Shown piece by piece: positions 22,138 through 31,900 of a stretch of 64,000 bases of DNA; the stretch's first letter is position 1, and every line of letters begins with the position of its first letter. The notes under the pieces are model-generated. The model saw only the letters and a list, made by a program, of their open reading frames with translations, made no database searches and was not told where the DNA came from. Source of the DNA: Adiantum capillus-veneris (taxonomy: Eukaryota > Streptophyta > Polypodiopsida > Polypodiales > Pteridaceae); NCBI GenBank assembly GCA_014529385.2, contig CM043945.1, forward strand, positions 4,558,312-4,622,311, read 5' to 3'. The position numbers and the translations under genes were made by a program.

Positions 22138-24319
22138 TCGCATTGCAAGCTCCCACTTACTGCTTGACTCACATGTCTTTGCCTCTTTATACGTAAGAGG
22201 ATCTCCCTCATCTGTCAACATAACATGATGCAAAGAGGGCTCAAAGCTCTGATACCACAGGTTTGCCAGACCAAACCTCCTCTGGAATGTCATTTTTCAG
22301 CGTACTGTTAGGAGAGCGATTGCATACATGAACTGCAGTTTTTCAAAGCCTCTCCCCAAAACCCATGAGGGAGATTAGCCGTGGACAACATGCAACGCAC
22401 TAAAGTACGGTTATACCTCTCAGCCACACCATTAGAAGATGGATTATAAGGGGCTGTCAACTCCCTTTTAATCCCATATTCTTCGCAATAACGCTGAAAT
22501 TCAGCAGACGTGTACTCCCCCCATTGTCAGATCTTAGACATTTAAGCTTACTACCCTTTTGCGTGCTCACATAAGCATGAAACCTCTTAAATGCATTAAA
22601 TGTCTCACTCTTATGCTTTAACAAATATGCCCAGCCTTTCCTAGTGCAATCATCAATGAATGTAACAAAGTATAATGCACCACCAAAAGACTTAACAGGC
22701 ATTGAACATACATCGGAGTGAATTAAATCAAGAGCATTAGCTTTGCGCGAGACACCAGAATAATAAGAAGACTTCTTTTGTTTACCATACAAACAATCAT
22801 TACAAAAATCAAACTTAGTGCCCTTTACATCAACCCTCTTCAAAGAGGAGAGCACATCAAGTCCCTTCTGGCTCATATGGCCAAGTCTTTTGTGCCACAA
22901 CTCCAAATGAGAAGCAACTTCGGCCATTGCAAGAAACTTGCCAGGCAAAGCTTTGCCATGTAAATAGTACAATGTACCACTCTTGCATCCCTTGACAATG
23001 AGCATTGATCCCTTAAGCAACTTCCATGAACCCCCAACAAAAATGGTTGTATAACCCTGTGCATCCATCTGGCCAACAGACAATAGACTCTTCTTGATGC
23101 GTGGTACATACCTTACATCTTTAAGCATAAACTCTTGGCCATTGTTTAATGCCAAGCGCACAGTGCCCATTCCTTCAATGTCACAAGCATGGTTATCCCC
23201 AAGGTAAACCTTGCCATACTTGTCTCCATGATAAGAAGCAAAACTCTCCACAGATGGAGTTACATGAATTGAGGCACCCGAATCTACTATCCAAGATTGT
23301 GTAAGGCCATCATTTGCACTTAGCAATGCATGAATGACATCTCTACGTGAGATAAGCATGTCTTCTGCATTTGCTACAACAAAATCTGAGGGGCATGAAG
23401 TTGCAACCAAGATCTCCTCACTGTATGATAGCTCTGTGATAACCACACTAGAGGATACATTGATAGCCTCCGAATCCTTGGAGGAGGTACCTGCTGATTT
23501 TTCCCCTTTCTTATCCTCTGTCTTCTTCTTCTCCTGTGATTCCTTCTTTCTTTCCTGCTCTTTCTTGAAATACCTGCAATCTGGCTTCTTATGGTCTTTT
23601 CTGCCACACTGATAACAAGTCACATCCTTATCCCTAGACTTGCTTTTGCTCCTGTTTTGAGTCTTGGTACTTGTATTTTGCTTCTGACTTTTGCCTCTCG
23701 CATTGTAAACAGAACTGCCACCTTCCCCACCACTAGACTTGCGTCTAATTTCCTCATTTAAGATGGAGCCTCGCACTCCATCATATGTGAGGTTGGGGCT
23801 ATTACTCAAAGAAACCACAAGCGTTTCCCAAGAGTCTGGCAAAGTCATCAACAAAAATATGGCTTTCAACTTGTCATCAAAAGGTTGAAGCCCAGTATCT
23901 TGTAGCTGACTCATAACACTGGTGAAAGCACTTAAGTGCTCAGAAGCCAACTTAGCTTCGTCAAGCATCACGTTCACCAGTTTGCGCATCAAATGCACCT
24001 GATTCACAGGGGTGGCATTCTCATAAGTGGCCTTCAACTTATGCCAAATTGCATGTGCACTGTCCAAGCCCTTTATGTCCACCAGAATGTCATCGGTCAC
24101 AGCCATTTTGATGTAGGCCTTTGCCCTCTTGTTGAGCTTGGCCCAATCCTCATCCGGCATATCCTCAGGCTTTACAGCCAAAAGGACGTCCTCACAATCC
24201 TTGAGGAACAAAATCCCTTGCATCCTGTCCTGCCATAGGTCGAAACCTGTACCGTCAAATCGCTTGATTTCCATCAAGCTCTTGGTATTAGACGACGAGG
24301 AAGTAGAGGCCATTTGCAC
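22138..24319 (-). pseudogene. copia gag-protease-integrase polyprotein, 3' truncated
   Basis: A 620-codon open frame runs 24319-22457. Its domains are copia gag (FDGTGFDLWQDRMQGIL; KLKATYENATPVNQVHLMRKL), a knuckle CYQCGRKDHKKPDC (about residue 235), a protease with WIVDSGASIHVT (residue ~345), the pre-integrase zinc domain (LWHKRLGHMSQ … CNDCLYGKQ) and an integrase core with the first two catalytic Asp (IHSDVCSM, RSDNGG). A frameshift near 22510 precedes the third part (YGIKRELTAPYNPSSNG, VAERYNRTL). Around 22150-22240 it reads PLTYKEAK and SSKWELAM, the RT entry, and then meets LTR remnant. The gag-protease part is the best preserved retroelement frame in the window. Confidence 0.92.
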
Positions 24320-24793
24320 AGATAAAAATGCAGCAGAAAGTGTCTACACAAAATCTGAAAATTTCCAGTGATCACAATGTGCTGAAAATTTCAGCAATTA
24401 ACAAGTATCCCCAATGCGTACTTGCATAAATCCACAAAAGGCGTACATAAATCTCATTTTGTGTACATCAAAACAGTCCAATTCTGAATTTTCTGCAAAT
24501 TTACTCTTTTGGCGCATCAATTTGCATCAAATGGTCCTATTTTGAGTGGGAAAAGCAAGGGGCATTCACGGGAATCGATTTAGAACACCTGCGTTTTGTT
24601 GTTTTGACCTGTAATTTTTTGGTTTTTACCTGTTTTGACCTAATTTCAGCCTTTTTTAGGCTGTTTTGGGAACCCTAATCACCCTAGGTGACACCGGAAG
24701 CAAAGGGCTTCGCGATGAAAGCGGGAATTTGACGCGAGAGAAGCCTTTTGCCTGCTGTCCAGTCACTTGCACAAAGCTTGTGAAACCCTAGTC

Positions 24794-25078
24794 TGGCTCT
24801 GATACCAGCTGATGAGCGCGTGGCGGTGTGTGCAAGTGATAGAGCACGCGAAGATGTGCAAGCCTTGAGGCTTGAAGCGGAGGCACTGTGCTACAGAAGG
24901 GAAGCGCTAGCAGAACGAAGAGGGAGAGAGAGAGAGCTCACGTTTTTGGGGAAAACTCAATAAGTGAGTTTTGGGTTTTCCCACTTTTATTACAAGTGAC
25001 CTTTAAAAAATGTGTCGAGGTTCCAGGACAAAGTATAAAAATGTACAAAAAGGGGTTATTTAGGCCTTTAACCCAACA
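24794..25078 (-). repeat. copia primer site and 5' LTR
   Basis: The primer site (minus-strand TGGTATCAGAGCCA, 24794-24807) lies two bases inside the LTR (24810-25078). The LTR reads tgatgagcgcg…cccaaca on the plus strand. It contains gagagagagag near 24925 and an aactcaataagtgagttttgg partial palindrome near 24955. Confidence 0.85.
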
Positions 25079-25322
25079 GAGAGTGGGGCCTTCGGAGGAG
25101 GGTTTTACGTCTCTGGAGTCTGGTGTCGTATCTCTCTTCTCTCTCTATCTCTCAGTCTCATACACTTGCACGCTCAGTGTTCATTCACTTTGTTTGTGAT
25201 CATAGCATTCTCTCATTAAGAACGGAAGGCTCTACCTTCCATAAGAACAAAAGAAACCTTGAGCACAGTTTGGAGCACTCATCTTGAGTAAAGCGCAAAC
25301 ATTCATTCCGCTGCACCTAACA

Positions 25323-28273
25323 CTCTCATTTGTAAACAGTTGTCCTCAACTGTAGAGGTCCAACTGAATTGCCGGGGAGAAACCGGAACAAATTCCAAAT
25401 CTTGCTCAATGGTGAGTTAAGCTGGTCCTTTCTCAGTAGAGAACGTAAAAAGTAAATTAAACAAAAAATTTCATATTTCAATACTTCCCTTACCAGTTCA
25501 TATGCTTCCTCTAGTACCTGGAGGATATCCTTCACCATTCATCAAACTTACGAGCCATGCAAGAACTCGTCATTCGCGTCTTTCCGAGAATCTGTGAACT
25601 CAATTCCACCTTCTCAATCCCGAGAAGAATAATCCTCCTAAAAATCAATTTAGGTTTATGTCCTTGCGCATAACCTTGCGCTATTAGTCTTGAGGATATT
25701 AAACCTTTTCTGTCCTCCCGCATAGGGCATGTCGAGAGCATTAAGCTCATGTGAATCTTCTTGTGGCAGACAAAGAGTGTGGCAAGTTCTTATTGCGGGC
25801 CTTTGCTTTGGGTAGGCCAATTGTTCTGATCGTAAGTTTCCTTATCCGAGACTCTGTTAACTTGATTCCGTCTTCTCAAATTTGAGAAAATAATCTTCCT
25901 AGAAATCAATCTAGGTATCTGTCCTTGCGCATAATCCTGCGCTGTTAGCCCAGAGGATATTAAACCTCTTGTGTCCTCCCACATAGGGAATGCCCAAGTC
26001 ATAGAGAATTATGCTCGATGTCTTTCTTTCACAATTTGCGATCACCTTAAAGAAGGTTCTTGTTCTGGGCCGTCGCTCAACGTAGGTGGACATTTCCAAT
26101 CCGAAGATTCCTTGTGCATGGCGGCACTTCCTTGCAATCTTTTCCTCCTGCGAGTTATTACCACCAGCAGTGTTTTCCAGACGCCCATTAGAGTCTCTTC
26201 CTTACAGAATCATAAAAATGATTCACCTTGCAAGCATCAATGACGCCTTGCAAAATCTCAGGCAGATAGGATTCTAGCCATAGCATTTTCTGAACGTATG
26301 TTCAAACCTAGTTCACAATAGAGTGGACCCTCTTTGATTCTCAGGGATGTTCTCCCATATGTAATTCTTACCATTTTGAAACGGTTGGCGAACTATATTC
26401 TTACGAACATAATAGTTTGAATTTATTTCAACAGCGTGTAAATGCTACTTGATCTGCTCATGGAGAAACATATACCACAACCAAAAGTTGCTACTGTAAT
26501 GGTAAAGGCACATAGCGTACTCAATGATCAACGACCATCAGAAAACCTCTTCTCCGTAGAGAAACTCAAATTCCTTCTACCGAACACATCTCAAATAGAG
26601 ATTCTCGTGTCCGGATATCCTTGCGTGCAAAAAGGCGCTCAAGAGAGTATAACAAACTCTCGTCCAGTTCCTTGGCATAGGTCTGCATCTTCGTGTGTTA
26701 TCCATGTACCCAAAGGTGTACATAAGTTTCAGTGAGCTTGGGAAATTACCTTTTCTTCGTAAGATCCTTAGAGCGAAGACGCTCAACCTGACGATCCCTT
26801 GGCTCAATCAAATAAACTAGGATTTCAATCCTTGGATTCCTCGAGCACAGGCTGTAGCCGTCACTTGTTCCTTCCTTCGTAAAGAGAGTGTTCATTCACT
26901 TGTGCGAAAAGCACTACCATGTCTTCCCTGACCGGGTAGGGGGTGTGGGCTTGAAGAGTATTCAAGCTTAATGGAAGCTTTTCTTTGTTGGAAAGCTCAG
27001 AATGGTTCCTTCATAATTTTCCTACTCGCAATAGGAGGTAATCTATTCGAAAATTACCAAATACCAGATCAATAGTTGACCTTCCGGCTAGTTGAGCAAA
27101 CCAATTCATCTTAGAAAACAATGTTTCAAATTGATCCTACTCTCATAAACACTCGAGAGTGAGTAGTCTTGGTTAGACATAACCATACCTCGTGCAAAAG
27201 AGCAAACAAGCACCATGCACTTTATGATTTCCTCAAAGATGTAACTTTGATCAAAGACCTGCCCTCTCACTTAAAGTTTGAGGGTCTTCTATTCAAGAAC
27301 TCAGGAGTTAGATTGAATTCCCTTACTCCAAACTTTCTCCGGATAGCAATGTATCCTTCGAGGAGAGGTAACAAAAATTCGTTGTTTCTGTGTTCAATGG
27401 TTCTCGTCCCACTGTGGGGATTGTATTCTATGCACACTAAGGTGTACACTTTCAGCTTTTATTGCTGACTCCACCATTTGCTGCAAAGTATCTTGCAGAT
27501 GGGTTTACAAAATTTGGGCAAAAGTCCTTCATTAAACTTCTTTATTGTTTCTTCCTCAAAGAGGTTCAAGAGTGGAGCCATCTTGGAAAGAGTGAACAAA
27601 TACTCATTCACATAATCCATGACTCGCTCGTGCTTCTATTGGGCAAACCGATCCCAACCTTCTTGGATGCCTTCCTCAAAGCGTAGAGGAAAAAAATTTG
27701 CTGGAAAATTTAACTTTGGATTGAATTCAAGTCTTGTTGTAAGTTCCTTGCAGAGCTTTGGTATACCACCAAGTACTTGCAATCCCCTTGAGGTGTTTGG
27801 TCACCTTCGACGCTTCTCAGAAATTGCCGTTTGCAAAGGCAACTTCATACTGTAGAATGAAAGCCGTAGCTTTCGGAACATCTTCCCTTCTCGTCAAAAG
27901 TATTAAACTTGACTAGAGTGTTCCTAGGTCTAGACACCTTCTTCCTATCCTTCCCGAAATGACGGGATTTCTTGGCTATGGTTTTGGATTGATGTTCATG
28001 GTATCTTTTGGGTTCTGAAGTATCTCGAGCATTCCGCTCCTCAGATTCTCTAGGTTCTTGAGCATCATGCTCTTGTCACCTTCGTAGAAAATCCCAAGTC
28101 TTGTGTCGACTTCTTGCAGAGAGAAAAAAAATTTCCAACTCTGTGAGCTTTTCCTATAGGACTTAGGTTTCCGCCCGCTTACTTCTCTCTTGGCTTGTCA
28201 TGGCTTCTTCTCGTATCTTCCCAGAGTCGTCCTCCTTTACAGAGAAAGAGAGGAGACCATGCTCTGATACCAC
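25323..28273 (-). pseudogene. Internal region and primer site of non-autonomous element 1
   Basis: It aligns with 14095-16177 of element 2 at both ends but has about 860 extra bases (about 26413-27274) that element 2 lost. The minus strand carries the same degraded gag core (about 27760-27690, near the TTTGGTATACCACC complement). The primer site is 28261-28272. No protease, RT or integrase was found. Open frames here on either strand are short and not conserved between the two copies. Confidence 0.65.
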
Positions 28274-28660
28274 TGTCACAAACGGGAGCGCATAACAATA
28301 TAAAATACATTCGGATAAATAGAATTTATCACTTATTACTGAAGCCAAAGGATACAGAGAGAAATAGATAGAGAGAGAGATAGAGAGAGAGAAGATCGAC
28401 ATAGTACTGGGTACCGGAAGATGGGCTGGTCCCCCCGCGTAATAGTATCTTTATTACTGAGGAGAAGTCTATACAAGCACTTGAACCGAACGTATTACCA
28501 CGTTCGTTCTAGAATAAGACTTGATGGTTCCCGGAAGCGTCAGCTTTCGATTCCTAGGGCAAAACCCTATTCCAAGGAACTTCTTGAGAACCAAGGTTCT
28601 CGCCTCTGGATCTCACCTTCTAGACTCAGGGCATGACATCCCTGCAACTCTCTTTCCCAC
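28274..28660 (-). repeat. Truncated 5' LTR of element 1 (copy D)
   Basis: It starts tgtcacaaacgggagcg, matches copies A and B up to ctctttccca, and stops abruptly at about 28660 where unrelated sequence begins. More than 1 kb of the LTR is missing. Confidence 0.85.
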
Positions 28661-28917
28661 TATGGCAGCCACTTGGTAACATCTTATAGGAGGGGGCGCT
28701 ATGAAAACGTTACTAGTTGGGTCTTTGTACCCAGCAAGTAGCTGGTTTTCACTCCTCCTCACTCCATTGCATTTGCCGCAGGGTTCTCACTTCTCTTTAC
28801 ATCTTTTGTGTTTACGAAGCAAATCTAGGTTTTGCTATTGAAATTAAGAACGTATATGTAAACAAGGGGACATTGTGTATCTTAACTAGTCACACATTCA
28901 CTTTGTATTCAAGAAAG

Positions 28918-28976
<59 letters not shown>
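28661..28976 (+). other. 3' end of MADS intron 1, ending in a GA microsatellite
   Basis: Unique sequence with no repeats recognised up to 28918, followed by pure (GA)n at about 28920-28973 and the acceptor agaag before exon 2. The usual polypyrimidine tract is replaced by purines. The closest pyrimidine-rich stretch is cattcactttgtattcaag near 28895-28912. Confidence 0.6.
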
Positions 28977-28979
<3 letters not shown>

Positions 28980-31900
28980 TGACTTGTGCAGCATGCAGAA
29001 TGTTTTGGAGCGCTATAAGAAGGCTTGCAACCATTCCGACAACAACAACATGCAAGTAATTCTTTGTCTTTGTAATTGTATACATTCATAAACTTCTTTA
29101 TAAATACTCTTTTGGTAGTAATTACACCTCATTTGCATGCTGTATATAGCATGTTGGCAGTAGTGACAGGGTGACTCTTTTCATGGATGAGGTCAAGAAC
29201 TTGCAGAGGTAGGTGTGTGTAATTCATGTCAAATTCTGATAAATCTTCAAAATTTTGTCTAGTCCTTCAAATTAGTACCTACTCTGATATTAACAAAGCT
29301 AATTATTGTGACCACCAGCACCCTCATTGGTGATAATCTAGAGAGATTGTCGTCTAGGGATCTTATCCGTTTGGAGCAGCAAATCCATGAAAGCTTAGGA
29401 CACATCCGTGCCAAGAAGGCAAGATATCTCTCACCACAAGAGCTTTATATTTGTAACACAATGTAATTAGCTCTCTCCACATGCACTTTGTGTCATTAGG
29501 AGGTATATTTTTCGTGTTGCCTTCTCTAAATATTCATTACATATTTTTATTTATTTTATTTTACTTGTTTTTCTCGAAGCCCTTGAAAAGATGCAAGTGG
29601 ACATTGCATGGCCAATGTGAAATAGTTGCAGCCAAACGGGTTTTTCACATTGGGAATCTAGGTTAGTTGGTCAGTAATTGGTCGGGCCAGTTAGCAATGA
29701 ATTCCGATGAGTATGGAAGTAGGTGTGCACCTAAATAGAATTTGGGCCACATGGTAAGTCACTGACAACTTTATAAGTTCGGAGGGGTGAGGAAACTGAA
29801 CCATAAGGGGCATAGTGGACACATGTTAGTAGGAGAGCAACGTGCAGGTCAACATACGCTCCAGAATCCCTCTTAGATAAAAGAAAACGAGTATTGTTTG
29901 GTCCCTAATTTTGCCCCAAACTGTGCACAGTTTTGTGACGTCTATGCTTGGTTGATCATCAACCATATATGGGGCAAGATTTGAAGTTCGTACATGAGAT
30001 TCAAAGTTTTCTAGGCTTATGTTCCTATTACAGGAGGTTTGTTCGAAATTTTGCTGAGATTGCTTTTCCATTCCATGCACTAAAAGGGAAGGGAACTACT
30101 TTCAAGTGGATAGTCAAGGAAATTTTAGCCTTTAAACACTCGAAAGAAAAGCTGACTTCGGATTTGGTATGGTTTTGTGAGATCTTTCGAAACATTTTGT
30201 GGTTCAATGTGATGTATGTAGCCACAGCCTTGGTGCAGTTCTTATGCAGAATGGTCGAACAGAATTCTCTTGAAAGCAAAAAGCACGTACAAGTTTATGA
30301 GAACTTTCTCACACAAACCAAGCTATATGGGTAAACATCTGGTCGATGTTTCATTTTCAGATTGTGCATGTGGAAGACAAAAAGAACGTGGTGGCTGATG
30401 TGTTGTCGCAAAAGTCACAAATTTCAGCAATGTCAATTCTGTACTATTGTGAACTATACGAAATGAAGGCACAATATGCTGAAAATTCAGATTTTGCAAG
30501 AATTTATGATCAACTTCTTGATGGGCAACATCATGAACATCATATGCTTGGTGACTTTCTCATGATGCATGGAATCGATGCGACAGCGAAAGCGGTTGAG
30601 GCATTCTTCTATTGGCCAACTTTACATCAAGCTGTTGATAAGATCATGCGTAGTATGCCAAAAAGTCAAATTTGACAGGCAAAAGCAACCAAGATTGTTG
30701 CAACCATTGCCGATTCCTAATAGGTTATGGGAAAGCATAGCCATGGACTTCATCTTTAATCTTCCAATAACAAAAACAGGTAATGATGGGGTTTAGACTA
30801 TCATTTGTAGGTGTAGTAAGGAGACTCATTTCATTTCTGTCAGGTAGATGATAAGCCAGAACACATGATTAAGATATTTATGAGCAATTATCTTTTAAGT
30901 ATCACGAGATGCCTCAGCAATTGTTAGTGATAGAGATCCATGTATGACGAGTCTGTTTTGGAAAGCATTGTTTGAGAGTATAGGCACTACATTAAAGTTC
31001 TCATCTTTGTTTTATACACAAACTGATAGACAATCAGAAGAGGCAAATTCTACTATCCTAGATCCGCTCAAAGATTATGTATCAAAGCACAAGGCAACGT
31101 GGGAACACCATCCACCATTGGTTGAATATGCTTACAATAACACTGTGCATGCATCAACAGGCAAGTCGCCATTTCAAATAATGAAAGGAGGGAAGTAAGT
31201 CCCACCCATTTTGCAGACTAAGGACAAGGTATTTGAGACAGACAAGTTTGTGCAAGATATGGATGAAACATACGGGAAGATATAGATAGCTCTTGAGAAG
31301 ACTCCGGCTAAGTAAAAGAAAGCCGCTGATCGTTACCGTTGTAAACTTGTAGACTCACTTGGTGATTGGGTACTTTTGTGCTTTGAAAAGGCTAGGTTAA
31401 GGAAAAGGAAAGACAAGGAATGTTTGTTTTCAAAGCTCAATATGTGATATGCAGATCTTGGATAAGATCAACAATGCAGCTTACAGGTTAAGCCTACGAG
31501 AAGTTTATACCTGAGACATAGCCACAGGGGATTCCCTTTTTGGGCTTCCCGTCCCCACTTGCCTTCGTGCCCTCTTTTTTACACTAGAAATCCATTTGAG
31601 CCCCGTCCCCCATTCCTGCTCCTCGCGTCCCTTGTGACTATGGCTTGAGAGTACACTAGAAGACTTCTATGTTTGATAAATGTGTGGCAGTTAGTTTGGT
31701 GTGATTGCTTAATTATTCAATGCGACATTTTTGGAAGCATGTATATCTTTGATTCCCATCATATAATTTTTTTCCATTATAGAATTTATGTGATATCAAG
31801 AGATATCGTCATGTTCTATTTCCATGCAAGTGAGGTTGCTTGCAATATTTCAAGGGTGGGATATGTAACCAGGAGGTGTATTTTTCGTGATGCCTTCTCT

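Larger units (their letters stand above)
22059..25078 (-). mobile_element. Truncated Ty1/copia element in the E2 3' LTR
   Basis: The right-hand LTR (24810-25078, 269 bp) is the 5' LTR on the minus strand, next to a primer site. The left-hand LTR is cut to about 79 bases (22059 to about 22137). Gag, protease and part of integrase survive. Most of RT, RNase H and the U3 part of the 3' LTR are deleted. TSD is gagag on both sides, so the deletion happened inside the element after insertion. Confidence 0.9.
8653..25322 (+). mobile_element. E2: gypsy-type element with gag and protease only
   Basis: The 5' LTR begins at 8653 and ends at 17843, and the 3' LTR starts at 21155 and ends at 25322. Both begin TGTCACGTGA and end cgctgcacctaaca. 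The host duplication ctctc is at 8648-8652 and 25323-25327. Removing the two nested insertions and their duplicated bases leaves about 5.6 kb. The internal region (17844-21154) has a primer site, gag, a knuckle and a protease, but no RT, RNase H or integrase, so it would depend on enzymes from another element. Confidence 0.85.
21155..25322 (+). repeat. 3' LTR of E2 (21155-22058 and 25084-25322)
   Basis: It matches the 5' LTR along its length. It is interrupted by a copia element at 22059-25078 with the duplicated gagag at 22054-22058 and 25079-25083. The same place in the 5' LTR is intact (gacgagagtggggcc near 17602). The LTR ends cgctgcacctaaca at 25322, followed by the E2 target duplication ctctc. 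Confidence 0.9.
7007..28660 (-). mobile_element. Non-autonomous LTR element 1 (outermost layer of the nest)
   Basis: Its parts are a 3' LTR (7007-8644), a short purine (minus-strand) tract at 8645-8652, an internal region (25323-28273), a primer site (28261-28272) and a truncated 5' LTR (28274-28660). E2 has inserted at 8653-25322, duplicating ctctc. Only gag remnants are present inside, and there is no pol. The 5 bases before the left LTR are tggtc; the right end is truncated, so the element's own TSD cannot be tested. Confidence 0.85.

Noticed and set aside
28661-28976. Search for the MADS exon 1 just upstream of exon 2
   Set aside because: No MADS-domain pattern (QVTFSKRR-like) in any frame here or elsewhere in the window.
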